Positions 8,141-18,379 of a stretch of 64,000 nt of DNA are shown here, piece after piece. Each line of letters starts with the position of its first letter. Position 1 is the first letter of the stretch. The stretch is from Nemania diffusa. Lineage: Eukaryota > Ascomycota > Sordariomycetes > Xylariales > Xylariaceae. The notes below the pieces were generated by a model. The model ran no database searches and was not told where the DNA came from. It saw only the letters and a list, made by a program, of their open reading frames with translations. The stretch is taken from NCBI GenBank assembly GCA_038501195.1, contig JBBPUQ010000013.1, positions 143,235 through 207,234 of the forward strand, read 5' to 3'. The translations under genes and the position numbers were made by a program.

Positions 8141-10058
8141 AAAAAAAAAATACGCGACTAAACATTTGGGATTAACTATCAAACTCCGGGGACCCCTTAA
8201 TGCTTTAGATACCAAGCTATAGTCGAAAGACTATATGTGGCTGAACTAATCACTCAGGTATGGTAATAAGTCTAAAGATGATTTATTTTTTATTACTTTA
8301 GGCCTCCTGGTAAGCTACGCTGCTTAGACCTGACGGAGGGGCCATCAGATCTAAAATTTATTACTTAGGTGGTTACTTCACTGCAGGTAAAAATAAAAAA
8401 TAACAATAGGCAATCGCGGATCTAAGTCAGTATTAGTCAATGGCTTTACTGTAAAAGAGCAACGAGTAGACGGTAGTTGATGCATTAAGATTTTAATGCA
8501 TTTAAGGTGTACTCTACAGTCTAAAAAAGAAGGAATTATTTTTGTGTATATCAAAAATATCATAAATATTACTTACATTTTTCTTGGTTTTATGTTTTCA
8601 AGGTTTTCCTTTTCAGGTGAGAAACTAGAACGATATAGAGTTTAAACTTATGCGATTCAACCTTATTCCTTAAAGGATTTATCTATAAGATCTTATCACA
8701 CGAAATCTTTGAGTAGTTTAGATACATCTAGGAAGTTAAATCCCTGATTTATAACAGGGTTTGCTTTTATTTTTTTTTTTATTTTTTTTTTTTTTACATA
8801 AAAAAAAATAATAAATCTAAAATTCTAAAAAAAAAATTAAAAAAAATTAGGGGAAGGTTCATTTTCAGTAAGTATTAGAGATATAGGTAAAAAAGATACT
8901 AAAAAAGCTAGAGTTCTTTACGTATTTTCAATAGGGTTACATAAGAAAGACGAAAATATATTAAAAAATATCCAATCTACTTTAGGTATAGGAAAAATCT
9001 ATTCTAGAGGAAAAGACGGAACACAATTCCGTGTGGAATCTAAAAAAGAATTATTAATTCTAATAATTTTAATAAGTATCCGTTAATAACTAAAAAAATT
9101 TGAGATTTTTTATATTTTGAAAAAGCGATTCTTTTAATAAACAACAAAGAACACTTAACAAAGGAAGGTTTACTAAAATTAGTCTCTCTAAAAGCTTTAA
9201 TGAATAAAGGTCTTACTGATGAATTAAAAGCAAGCTTTCCTGATCTTGTATCAGAAAATGAGCTAAGAATACCTGATTTAACTTTACCTCTTAATTTAAT
9301 ACTAGATCCTAACGGATTCGCAGGGTTTATTTCAGCAGAAGGTTGTTTTATCATCAGTATACTTAAATCTGCGTATGTAAAAACAGGATATCAAGTACAG
9401 TTAAGATTTTCACTATCTCAACATATAAGAGATAAAGACTTATTTGAATATTTTGTAAAATATTTTGGGTTCGGGTATACAGCTAAAGATAGAGAAGGGA
9501 TATATTTTATAGTTACTAAATTGTCTGATTTAAAAGATAAATTCTTATCGATTCAGTTATCTCTGGAATATCCTATAGTAGGTTATAAATATACAGATTT
9601 TTTATATTTTAAGGCAGCTGTAGAAATTATGGACAAAAAATTACATTTAACAGAAGAGGGATTAAATAAACTTCGTGAAATATGTCCATTATTAAATATC
9701 CCTTCGCTCGCTAGAGCGAGCTGGGCTGCGGAGCCGTGGGAGAGAAAATATACCTTCAGAAGATACCGGTTCAACAGATTAAATTATGTGTGTGAAAATT
9801 TAAGAAGGATAATTGGACGCCATCTCGCGGCGTCCCTCCTCTTAAAAAAGACGTCTTCCTAGTAAACTAAAGATGTGAAGGCGATTTTTATTTTGATTTT
9901 TTTTTTCTTTTTAATCCTTCGACCCAGGTCCAGAGACCCGGGTCTGGATCGAGGGGGAAAAAAAAAGAAAGCGAGCCGCAAGCAGTGCCATAAAAATTGA
10001 AAAGAAAAATAAGTAAAAGAAAATGAAGATTTGAACTTTTTTTTTGGTTGTGATAGTG
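8141..10058 (+). mobile_element. nad6 intron 1, group I
   Basis: The core lies near the 5' end (about 8170-8530) and is the same type as in the rns introns: CAAACTCCGGGGACCCC, ATCGCGGATCTAAGTCA, AAGAGCAACGAGTAGACGG, AAGGTGTACTCT. The upstream exon ends in T and the intron ends in G. It carries a decayed LAGLIDADG gene. Low-complexity A/T runs at about 8765-8850 and a GC hairpin cluster at about 9902-9957 look like secondary insertions. Confidence 0.85.
8690..9862 (+). pseudogene. LAGLIDADG endonuclease of nad6 intron 1, degenerate
   Basis: The N-terminal part SSLDTSRKLNPWFITGF is followed by a roughly 90-bp run of T and A that destroys the first motif; the next readable part is GEGSFSVSIRDI (about 8852). 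A frameshift near 9060 splits the line before NNFNKYPLITKK. From 9200 the frame is open through the second motif FAGFISAEGCF (about 9317-9350) and HLTEEGLNKLREI. The normal C-terminus is then replaced by a GC-rich insertion (CGCTCGCTAGAGCGAGC at about 9706) coding for an unrelated tail to a stop at 9860-9862. The gene is inactive as written. Confidence 0.83.
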
Positions 10059-10165
10059 TCGGTTTTATTTTTAATAGGTTTATTTGCAAGTATTTCTTGT
10101 TATTTAATAATGTTAGGTTTAAGTTTTATAGGTTTAGCGTATTTAATTGTTTATATAGGAGCAGT
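10059..10165 (+). CDS. nad6: NADH dehydrogenase subunit 6, exon 2
   Basis: Encodes SVLFLIGLFASISCYLIMLG and LSFIGLAYLIVYIGAV, the second and third membrane segments of Nad6. The first codon TCG follows the intron-final G. The last codon, GT|T, is completed by the first base of exon 3. Confidence 0.93.
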
Positions 10166-11690
10166 TTTTAAATATGTATGAAATAACGTGGCTGCGTTGG
10201 TTCAACTCCAACTCTACAAAGGACTTTTCAGTCTCATGAAATTTTTCAATTTGGTACAAAGGATATATAATGTGCCGGTTTCTTCAATATACCTGGCTAG
10301 TTCTAATTTCTACTCTTCAGCTGTTCGCTACTCAGGGAAAACGGATGAAGGTTCGTACGCTTGACCTTACGTCAAATTTTATTCAACTTTGTCTAGCTCC
10401 GCCCACCTAGAGGTTAGCCTTGATACAGAAGACGAAGAGTTTTACAGATGATTCGTAGGATTTGCCGATGGTGAATCTAATTTCACCATTGTTTTTCAAA
10501 AGGATAGTAATGGGGATATATCAGGAGCTAGTTTTAGATTTATTATTGAGTTGCTGCACATTGATGATATAAATGCTTTAAATTATGTAAAAAGCAAATT
10601 AAATTTAGGTAATGATATAGCAGTTTATGGTAATAGTTGTAAATTTACTGTTATACATCGGAAAGATATTAATAAGTTAATATCTATATTTGATAAATAT
10701 AACTTAAACACAACTAAATACCTTGATTATTTAGATTTTAAAAAAGCTTTTCATTTATACTGTGATTACGCAGAAAAGAAAAGTTTAAACAAAAGAACTG
10801 TAATTGATCAACTGTTAAAATTAAAAAACGGTATGAATAAAAATCGAATTAACTTTAATTACCCCGAAGATCATAAAATAGTAGTTTCTGATTCTTGATT
10901 ACTAGGTCTTTTAGAAGGTGAGGGTTTATTCTACTTAGATAGAACTAAACTTCAACCTGCTTTTATGATTGCACTTACTAAAGTTCAACTGCCAGTCATA
11001 GAAGAAATAAAGAATTATTTTATTAATAATCTAGGGTTTGATAAATATTCTAAATTTAAATTACAAAATTCTTCAGCTATTACTATGGTTGAAAACCCCG
11101 ATAAAGACAACGCTAAACCTCTGGTAAGACTTAGAATTTCAAATACAAATGTTTTAATGAATTATTTAATACCTTTTTTAGAAAATAAAAGATTTGTTAC
11201 TAAAAAAGGTAAAGATTTTAAAGATTTCAAAATTATATGTAAAGCGATATATAGTGGGGCATATAGAAATGAAGAAATAAAATTATTAATACTAAAATTA
11301 TCTTATACTATGAATAATTATAGATTATCTAATAACTCTTCTCCTAAAGAGGATTCTAGTCTATCTAAGGAGGAGTTAGGTACATTATTAAACGGTAAAT
11401 CTACAGTTATACATTTAAATGATGGCCGTCAGATAGATAATATAACCAGAAAAGAGGTAAATAGACGTTGAACTAATTGTGTTTATGAAATAATAAAAGG
11501 GTCAGGTGAAGTAATCTTAGCTTCTACGTTAAATGAGGCAGGTGAAATTCTAAATGTGGATTTTAGGACAGTAAGAAGAAATTTAGATTCCTTATCCGTA
11601 GCTTCGCTAGAAGAGGGAGATAACGGTAAATATTTTACAGAGATTAAGGGTAACCAAGTAAGAAGAGTGGCAGTATTTTATCCTAAGTAA
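10166..11690 (+). CDS. LAGLIDADG-NUMOD1-like homing endonuclease, intact, fused in frame to nad6 exon 2
   Basis: Continuous with exon 2 (VFKYVWNNVAALVQ), so the precursor is probably an exon-endonuclease fusion that is processed, as for many fungal group I introns. Motif 1 is WFVGFADGESNF (about 10449-10485) and motif 2 is WLLGLLEGEGLFY (about 10896-10935). Between and after them are IELLHIDDINALNYVKSKLN and TKKGKDFKDFKIICK. The C-terminus, ILASTLNEAGEILNVDFRTV, looks like a NUMOD1 helix-turn-helix. The frame is open to TAA 11688-11690, about 507 residues. One of few intact endonucleases here, so this intron may still be mobile. Confidence 0.88.
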
Positions 11691-12062
11691 TACCTTTAAG
11701 AATCTGTCCGGATACTTCGGATACAGAGCAAACACAAATTGAAAAATATAAGATTGAAAGCATAGTTTAGAAAGAAGGTTACAACCGTACTATTCTATAT
11801 TTGTAGAAAAATTAAGTGAAAACGGTTAACGATATCCTGATCAAAGACCGTCGGCAGTTGTAAATGTCGCTACAGACTGGTTCACTGGGGCTGGGTTGTA
11901 AAACCTGTCTAAATGTACAGTCGGATTCTATAATGAATGTGTTATCATCATAAGGAGGAAGGACAACCCTAGGCTAGGGTAATCATTTACATACTTGGTA
12001 ATAACTCCTGGATATATTTAGTATTAATTTATTGCTAAATATATCTTAGTTAATTAGAATTG
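10166..12062 (+). mobile_element. nad6 intron 2, group I
   Basis: The core follows the reading frame, at about 11740-11935, with the conserved P7-P3-P8 block AGACCGTCGGCAGTTGTAAA, TCGCTACAGACTGGTTCAC and TGTACAGTCGG. The same core type occurs in the introns at 31088, 51654 and about 56283. The exon ends in T and the intron ends in G at 12062. Confidence 0.87.
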
Positions 12063-12492
12063 TTCTATACTATTTTTATTTATTTTGATGTTAATAAATA
12101 TTAGAATTAGTGAATTGCAAAGTAATACTAGTAATAGTATACTTTTAGCTATAGCTATAGCAATATCCTTTAATTATCCTGTTTTCCAACTATTACCTTA
12201 TAATATTACAATTCTAAATAATTATTATAATTTAAATCATATTTTACAAAATATTTATTTAAATATGAACAATAAAAAAATAAATTGAAATTTATATAAT
12301 GATGATATATATTTTGTAACAAGTAAGATATGAGACGGAAATTTAATCGAAAATAGCCATATAACTAGTATAGGAAATATATTATATACTAGCTATAATA
12401 TGTGATTAATATTAGCAAGTTTTATATTACTACTAGCCATGGTTGGAAGTATAGTAATAACAATTAAACCCAATACGAGGAATAGTAGTTAA
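12063..12492 (+). CDS. nad6: NADH dehydrogenase subunit 6, exon 3 (first of three 3' ends)
   Basis: Encodes (V)SILFLFILMLINIRISELQS, a hydrophilic loop rich in Asn and Tyr, and the last membrane segment WLILASFILLLAMVGSIVIT, ending IKPNTRNSS and TAA at 12490-12492. Two further copies of the C-terminal coding sequence lie downstream (13497-13541 and 14849-14949), each after an endonuclease gene. The version attached to the exon has a divergent end (NTRNSS against KYKRD in the last copy), so it probably arrived with the insertion. Confidence 0.9.
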
Positions 12493-13455
12493 AAGTAATA
12501 AACATATAAATTTATCATTTAATACTAGATCTTATAGTACTAATGCTAAAAATTTAACATTACATCCTAATTGAGTAACAGGATTCTGTGATGGTGAAGC
12601 ATCTTTTTCAGTATCTATAGGTAAAGCTAAAAATAATAAAACAGGTTGACAAATAGTCCCTAGATTTGCTATAGAACTACATGTTAGAGATATTGATCTA
12701 TTACATAGAATTAAAGAATTCTTTGGTGTTGGAAGTATTTATGAAGTAAAAAATAAAGGTCATGCTGTATTTGCTGTAAATTCTATAAAGATCTATTAGC
12801 TGTAATTATACCCCATTTTGATAATTATTCTTTATTAACCATAAAAAGATTAAATTTTTTCTATTTTAAAGAAATTATAGAGTTAATGATAGATAAAAAA
12901 CATTTAACCCAGGAAGGGTTAGGAAGAATTGTAAGTATTAGAGCTAATATGAATAAAAAAACGTCAATAGTTTCTTACACTGATCCTTTAATAGAAATAG
13001 ATGAACCTATATTGCTATATTTAACTAAAGAAAATATAACTCCTGAATGAGTAGTAGGATTTACAGATGGAGAAGGGTGTTTCTATCTTAACGTTAGATC
13101 GAATAGAAGTAAAAATGGTTATTGAGTTACATCAGCATTTAGTCTTACGCAACATTCCAGAGATTTATTATTATTTCAATTGATTATAGAATTTTTAGGT
13201 TTTGGTGTATTAAGAGAGGAAAAATCTGGAGATGTAGTTAGAATAAGAACAGATAATTTTCAAACAGTATATGAAAAGGTAATACCTTTTTTTATTAATT
13301 ACCCTTTACAAAGTAGTAAATTATTAAATTTCAAAGATTTTTGTAAAGCATGTGATTTAATAAAAGAAAAAGCACATTTAACTGAAGAAGGAATAGCAAA
13401 AATAAAAGTACTAAAATCTGGAATGAATACTGGAAGAAAAGATTATATAATTTAA
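12482..13455 (+). pseudogene. LAGLIDADG endonuclease inserted at the nad6 3' end, copy 1, frameshifted
   Basis: Overlaps the end of nad6 in another frame. Motif 1 is WVTGFCDGEASF (about 12574-12610); a one-base frameshift near 12786 follows NSIKDLL; motif 2 is WVVGFTDGEGCFYL (about 13048-13090). It ends KSGMNTGRKDYII with TAA at 13453-13455. No group I core is detectable around it, so this is a free-standing gene rather than an intron ORF. It is followed directly by a fragment of the nad6 tail. Confidence 0.85.
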
Positions 13456-13496
13456 TTTATAATAAATATCATAAACTCAAATCTAGGTTAAAAAAG

Positions 13497-13541
13497 GGAG
13501 CAATTGTAATTACAATTAAGCCTAATACGAGTAATAATTAG
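13497..13541 (+). pseudogene. nad6 3' end, second copy (fragment)
   Basis: Encodes GAIVITIKPNTSNN and a TAG, matching the end of Nad6. Only the last 14 codons remain. It sits between two free-standing LAGLIDADG genes and marks the old junction of one insertion. Confidence 0.82.
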
Positions 13542-13643
13542 CCAGAGTTACTGTAAAAACAGACCATTTAGCTATATAAAGACTTCAAAAAGATCTTATT
13601 CTATTTTGGCTTCACCTCGAGTAATAAATTAGAATAATTTAAA

Positions 13644-14530
13644 ACTAACACCTTGATTTGTTACAGGATTTACTGATGCTGAGGGTTGTTTTACTTTAAG
13701 TATTCTTAAAAACCCTAAATATAATACAGGTTGACGAATTAAAGCTATTTTTATTTTTTCTTTAGGTCTACATGTAAAAGACAAAGCTTTACTGGTAGAA
13801 ATAAAAAATTTCTTTGGAGTTGGTGATATAGGCTTTCAAAATTCTGATTTAATTCAATATACTGTTACATCTGAAAAAGATTTAACTAAACTGATAGATC
13901 ATTTTGAGAAATTTCCTTTAATTTCTCAAAAGTTCGCGGATTTTTTTATTATTTAAAAAAGCATTTTAAATAATAAAATCCAAAGAGCATTTAACACAAG
14001 AAGGTTTAATAAAATTTGTTGAAATTAAGGCGCTAATTAATAAAGGTCTACCTTTAACATTAAAAGAAGCGTTTCCTAATATCTCTTTAATTAAAAAACC
14101 ATTAATTACTGATTCTATAATACCCTCTCTTTATTGAGTATCTGGATTTACTTCAGGAGAAGGTAGCTTTCTTATTCAAACTTACAAATCTAAAACCAAA
14201 CTAGGTTTAGCTGCAAAATTAATTTTTACTCTAACTCAACATGTTAGAGATAAACAATTAATGGAAAATATTAAGGATTATTTATGCTGCGGAAATATTG
14301 CTAGCCGTAAAGATGCTATAGATATAAGAGTAACCAGTTCTTCAGATATTCAAAATAAGATTATTACTTTTTTTTATAATTATCCTATTCAGGGTAATAA
14401 ATATAATGATTTCTTGGATTTCTGTAAGGTTTCAAAGCTAATACAAAACAAAATTCATTTAACAGAATAAGGTTATAATGAAATTTGTATTATTAAAGAA
14501 AATATGAATAGGGGTCGTAAAAGTAATTAG
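13644..14530 (+). pseudogene. LAGLIDADG endonuclease after nad6, copy 2, degenerate
   Basis: Motif 1 is WFVTGFTDAEGCF (about 13651-13690) and motif 2 is WVSGFTSGEGSFL (about 14133-14170). A frameshift lies near 13945 in a T run before ADFLLFKKAF, a TAA follows that phrase (about 13962), and another TAA at 14468 follows NKIHLTE. It ends NMNRGRKSN with TAG at 14528-14530. It is related to, but clearly different from, the preceding copy. Confidence 0.83.
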
Positions 14531-14754
14531 TTAACCCCCTTTTAATTAACTACATGGCTCTTGTTTATTAGAGTTTGCAATGTCCATACAACACTAATAA
14601 ATAAGATATAAAAATTTAATAAGGATATAAATTACATATATAATTTGGTTTATAATATTAATTAATTATCAACTTTTTAATATTATAAAAGTAATTAAAT
14701 AATAACATTATTTATGTAATTATTTAATGAGGAGAGGGTATAGAGGGAAGTTCA

Positions 14755-14820
14755 AACAACCTTAAGGTGAGATTACTAGGTATACTTAGTAATTAATCGA
14801 TTCAATTCCTAAAAGTTGTT
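14755..14820 (+). tRNA. tRNA-like element (AACAACC type), copy 1
   Basis: Acceptor-like ends AACAACC/AGTTGTT and a central hairpin TTACTA...TAGTAA with an eight-base loop. The T-arm region ATCGATTCAATTCCTA is degraded and there is no D arm. A better copy is at 19375-19440; both are followed by GTTTAGGTTAA. It is either a D-armless tRNA relic or a repeat. Confidence 0.35.
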
Positions 14821-14848
14821 TAGGTTAATACGAAGCCGTATATGAACA

Positions 14849-14949
14849 CTAATTATAATATGTGATTAATATTAGCTAGTTTTATATTATTATTAGTAAT
14901 GGTAGGTGCAATAGTTATAACAATAAAACCTAAATATAAGAGAGATTAG
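14849..14949 (+). pseudogene. nad6 3' end, third copy (probably the original tail)
   Basis: Encodes NYNMWLILASFILLLVMVGA and IVITIKPKYKRD with TAG at 14947-14949. It covers the whole last membrane segment. The TAG overlaps a sequence that starts like trnV (AGAGATTAGCTCAATGGTAG), as expected if this was the original nad6 end abutting trnV before endonuclease genes were inserted. Confidence 0.83.
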
Positions 14950-15039
14950 CTCAATGGTAGAAGCAACTCTTTAGGGATTATATTACACTTGCAAAAAATT
15001 TATAGTGATAGGGGGGGGGGTAAACCCCCCCCCCCCTAT
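14940..15039 (+). pseudogene. trnV 5' fragment with a G/C homopolymer hairpin
   Basis: AGAGATTAGCTCAATGGTAG matches the first 20 bases of the trnV-like sequence; the gene then diverges into TTTAGGGATTATATTACAC and TATAGTGAT and a hairpin made of a G run and a C run (15011-15036). The same composite, with a normal GATGAGGGTTTACCCTCATC hairpin, occurs at 34259-34345. Confidence 0.7.
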
Positions 15040-15043
15040 ACAG

Positions 15044-15110
15044 AAGTTGTAATTAATGAAAAAGGTTAGAATTTTAAGCTAACAATATGAGTTCAGTCTC
15101 ATCAACTTTT
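15044..15110 (+). repeat. tRNA-like leader element L1, start of cassette I
   Basis: First of five related elements with ends AAGTTG.../CAACTTT that pair as an acceptor stem and a T-arm-like ATGAGTTC...CTCAT. The anticodon-like stem GTTAG/CTAAC closes a nine-base loop, so it is not a standard tRNA. After it comes a conserved leader (AAGTAAATAACTTA, then TTTCGTACTATTTTTTATTA) that runs to the ATG of ORF A. Related elements: 35402, 38086, 38634, 39862. Confidence 0.7.
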
Positions 15111-15170
15111 TAAGTAAATAACTTAATCTTTAAGTTATTTCGTACTATTTTTTATTATAATAATTTTAAT

Positions 15171-15527
15171 ATGTTTAATGTCTTACAAAGAGAAGATTTT
15201 ATTTTGGTCAGAGAGGATTGCTATTTTATAAATTTAAATTTATTTATTGGGGCTGAAGATTTTAATATTAGTTTATTAGAATTTTTAGGTGAGCATTGTA
15301 GAGCTAAAAAAAGATACGATGCATACAGTGAATGTGATGTATATTTATTGGAGTTTAACGATATTCTACCATCTGATCTAGATTCAGATGTTATTAATGA
15401 ATACCGTATAAGTGTACCTTTTTTATACCCGTTTATTGATAAATTATTGTCTTTTAATCATATCTTTCTTTTGTATCTATATGTATACAAAAGAAATTGT
15501 ATTTATTTATGTATTAAAAAAATATAA
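15171..15527 (+). CDS. Cassette ORF A, copy 1 (unknown, 118 aa)
   Basis: I do not recognise this protein. It starts at an ATG right after the conserved leader. The sequence shares a core with two other copies at 35560 and 39998: GAEDFNISLLEFLGEHC, YLLEFNDIL, PFLYPF(I/V)D and SFNHI. It is acidic in the middle with a hydrophobic, Tyr-rich end (LYVYKRNCIYLCIKKI) and no clear signal peptide. Copies 1 and 3 differ by substitutions and codon-length gaps while both stay open, which points to selection on the protein or to recent copying. Confidence 0.65.
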   Translation: MFNVLQREDFILVREDCYFINLNLFIGAEDFNISLLEFLGEHCRAKKRYDAYSECDVYLLEFNDILPSDLDSDVINEYRISVPFLYPFIDKLLSFNHIFLLYLYVYKRNCIYLCIKKI

Positions 15528-15639
15528 TTTAATGTTAAGGAATATACTAATATTTAGCAATAACATGCCAAATTGTTAGAAAATAATGTTTCATTTTTTA
15601 AATTAGGAAATAACGTTCCATTTTATTTAATAAAAAAAA

Positions 15640-16813
15640 ATGTTTATGATTGATAAATTTATTAGTATTTTTACTGTCTTTGTATCCAAGGGGGGGGGGG
15701 AATCTTTAACAAGCGTAATCTTGTTAAATTTTTAACTATTTTTATGGTTGGTTTTATTTCCAGAATTTTGGTTAATCATTATTTTGATCTTAATGTTTTT
15801 GCCGATTGTTTTAGCTTTATTTCTATTACTTATTACTTTTGAATGGCTACCTTTGTTGTTTTAGTTAATCATTTGGTTGAAGTTTTTGACTTCTCTCAAT
15901 TTGTAGGTTTTTTATCCTTTGAGCCTATTAAACTTTTTATCGCAATGTGAGGACAGTTCACTCATCATTTAACTAAATTTTTATCTAATTTATGAAAACC
16001 TACTTTATTTCAAACTGGTTACTGGAGAGGAGGTAAGAGGGTTGAAACTATTAAATTTAGTATGGATATTAATTCTCAAACTGGTTCAGGTTCTTTTAAG
16101 GAGGTTGAATCTAATAGAGATGAAGGATTATTTAGAACTAATAGTGATAATAGTTTTAATACACCTAGTACTATGACTTCACTTTTTCAATCACAAAATC
16201 ATTTACCTCAGCGAAGCAGTAATTTACCTGAACAAGAATGAGCTATTTGAGCCCAAGTAGGCCCAGCCGTGGATAGTCAAACTGAAACTCGCAATTAATT
16301 AAGAAGTTCTAATTTACAATATCTTCCTCGTAACTCGAATGATTCAAGTGTTTATAGTAATTTTACTAATGGTACAACTCATTCAACTATAGGAACTCGT
16401 CCTGATTATTCACAACAAAATTTAAGAGATTATGAAGAATTTACGAGAAATATAGAAAATAGACGGATTTTTCGTCAATCTGCTATTTGCAGTCGATCTA
16501 GTCAGGCAAATCGTTTTTATGTTAGTACAGACAATTTAAAATTTACGGATAAAATAAGAAATGGTTTTAAAACCCACAGGGTTCACGCAGAAAAAAAAAG
16601 ATGAATATTAATATAGAAAAGGAGTGAATCAGAAATAGAGCAGAAGAGAAACATTACATAAGATTAGAGTAAATAAAAGGACATAAGTCTGCTGTAAAGA
16701 ATGATTTATCTAGGTTTTTTAGCTTAAATGGAAAGAGTTACGTAGAAGTAGGTGGCTGAAGAAAAGGTGGGAGAGATGTAGTTCGTTATTATGAATCTAA
16801 AAAGTATAGATAA
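15640..16813 (+). pseudogene. Cassette ORF B, copy 1, degenerate
   Basis: Counterpart of the membrane protein at 40474. The N-terminus is broken by a ten-base G run near 15690. The readable part has FADCFSFISITYYFWMATFV and WGQFTHHLTKFLSNLW, then an Asn/Ser/Gln-rich tail (NNSFNTPSTMTSLFQSQN-like) and PEQEWAIWAQVGPAVDSQTE. A TAA replaces a Gln codon after ETRN (about 16297) and further shifts follow. The tail phrase LSRFFSLNGKSYVE and the ending WRKGGRDVVRYYESKK(Y) are still recognisable. Confidence 0.7.
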
Positions 16814-16987
16814 GAGGACGTAAGTCTGCTGTACAACTTAGACACAAGGAAAAATAGATTTATCTTAGGGATTTTGGATATAGATGAAAATGAACTAGGT
16901 ATTTTTGCCTTAGATACATATATTTAGGAAGATAAAGATACAGCCCAATCTAACCTAGGGGCATTTTATTTAAAGAATTAGTAAGTT

Positions 16988-17540
16988 ATGTATTATATAA
17001 ATAAGTATTTAGCTATGAGCTTTGCAGCAAAAAGATTAAATAAAGATTATATTATCTTTATTTATAGTTACACTGTTACAATGCTTTTATTTATTCTTGT
17101 TGCGTACCCTGAGCAGTGTTTGCTTTTTTTTTTCTAGCTGACAATCAGAAGGAGCGGGAGAATTACAATTTTCGCATCTTAATCAGGACATTAATAATTA
17201 TATGTTAAATATTTGCATAAATAATTTTAATATCCTTAGTTTACCTAGTGATAATTTATATATCCGATTTGTCAAATTTTTAATTAATACTGAAACAGGT
17301 TACACTGTACCTAAAGGTAACAACTATTCCTTAATAAACTCCGGTTACGGTTGTTACAATGTTGAAAATAAGGATATTGAAGTTCAATCGACTATTTTAA
17401 AAGTATTGGACTTAAAGTTAAAAATACAGGAAGAATGCATATTAAAATTAGAAAATAACTATAAATTAAAATTAGTAGAATATGATATAGAGCTAGTTAA
17501 ATGATTAATAAGTATAAAAGAAATATTACAACGTAGTTAA
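16988..17540 (+). pseudogene. Cassette ORF C, copy 1, broken
   Basis: Counterpart of the ORF at 41819. It starts MYYINKYLAMSFAAKRLNKD and has a membrane segment, then a TAG near 17137 in a T run. The rest is open from 17202: LNICINNFNILSLPSDNLYI, IRFVKFLINTETGYTVPKGN and a charged helical end LDLKLKIQEECILKLENNYK, to TAA 17538-17540. Confidence 0.65.
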
Positions 17541-17667
17541 GTAACAATACAGAGGGAATATTGAAAAATATTAGGCAGGGAGGGTACAGATAAACATAGA
17601 GAATAATCGTCTCATTTTTTTTAATAACACAAATACAAATACATGAAAAATAATCAAATAATTTTAA

Positions 17668-18205
17668 ATATGCTACTTAAACCGCCGTGTAAGCAATACT
17701 CCCAGAACTGCTGTAATTAACGAACTTGAAAGAGAAATAATGCATACACCTTCTCTTAGAGAAGATGTGTATGATATTAATGAATTTACATTTTCTATTG
17801 GCCCTACGGATACGCTCTTAGTATCCACAGTAAATAAAAGCGCACTTATGACTAAGCATAATAAACCCATAAACGCTATAGGAAAAATGATGGTATTTAG
17901 TAGCATCGAATTCTTTAAATTAGGTGAATTATATCTTAATCTAAGACATTTAGGATTTACTTCTACTGTAGTTTTGTCTATAAATCTATGGGAAGATTTA
18001 AAAGAAGAAGTCTTTCAAATAAAAGAAGGAATTTCAGTTACTTACGTTGAAATGGGTATTCACTATTTTATAAAAATGTTGAATGAAAATCCCGCGCGTT
18101 TTTTTATTTTAAATAAGAAAACTTTATATATTTTTAGAGATAGTACTTATTCAGATATAAGTACTATATTAAGTTCTATAGGGTCGGAAGGTTTAAACCT
18201 AGTTA
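17668..18205 (+). pseudogene. Cassette ORF D, copy 1, 5' part (interrupted)
   Basis: Unknown protein: NRRVSNTPRTAVINELEREI, NEFTFSIGPTDTLLVSTVNK, INAIGKMMVFSSIEFFKLGE, LKEEVFQIKEGISVTYVEMG, NPARFFILNKKTLYIFRDST and SSIGSEGLNLVR. No ATG fits the start; the frame opens after a TAA and may use another codon. At 18205 the similarity to the copy at 42520 stops and a trnV plus GIY-YIG segment begins; the missing 3' part resumes at about 19150. An antisense frame (17906-17673) is open here but contains a stop in the other copy, so I favour the + strand. Confidence 0.62.
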
Positions 18206-18209
18206 GGGA

Positions 18210-18280
18210 GCGACTGTCATTTAAAGGTAAGATTGCTGTCTTACACACAGAGTATATCGGTTCGAATCCGATCGGTTGTA
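18210..18280 (+). tRNA. trnV(tac): tRNA-Val (TAC), inside the disrupted ORF D
   Basis: Acceptor GCGACTG/CGGTTGT with several G-T pairs, D arm ATTT/AGAT, anticodon arm CTGT-CTTACAC-ACAG (TAC), T arm ATCGG-TTCGAAT-CCGAT. All arms form, so it is a good candidate for the working trnV, although it lies in an insertion. A second TAC gene at 20469 folds less well. Confidence 0.75.
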
Positions 18281-18283
18281 GAT

Positions 18284-18364
18284 GAGGAAATTATTCCATT
18301 TTATAATATAAGGAAATTACGTTCCATTTTATAATATAAGGAAATTACGTTCCATTTTATAATA
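18284..18364. repeat. Three tandem copies of a 27-28 bp repeat
   Basis: AAGGAAATTACGTTCCATTT with TATAAT between units, repeated three times (first unit slightly divergent), between trnV and the GIY-YIG gene. Related phrases (AGGAAATAACGTTTCATTTT) precede ORF B in cassettes I and V, so this may be a regulatory or recombination sequence of the family. Confidence 0.75.
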
Positions 18365-18379
18365 AATAAATAAAAATAA

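Noticed and set aside
9040..10089. Minus-strand frames antisense to the nad6 intron 1 endonuclease and the spacer after it
   Set aside because: No motifs; they mirror the conserved LAGLIDADG coding strand or low-complexity T runs.
12085..12288. Separate 67-codon ORF
   Set aside because: It is the middle of nad6 exon 3, cut by a TGA that is tryptophan in this code.
15044..15110. L elements as functional tRNA-Leu (TAA), because TTTTAAG lies in the middle loop of L1 and L3
   Set aside because: The loop has nine bases and L4 and L5 have loops of four to six bases with no leucine anticodon, so a decoding role is not supported.
17673..17906. Minus-strand open frame of 77 codons with hydrophobic segments, antisense to ORF D
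   Set aside because: The corresponding frame in the second copy (42530-42750) has a stop, and the plus-strand frame is continuous with well conserved downstream sequence in both copies.
18284..18364. Possible CRISPR-like array (three tandem repeats)
   Set aside because: Repeats are directly adjacent with no unique spacers, only three units, and the setting is a mitochondrion; this is an ordinary tandem repeat.
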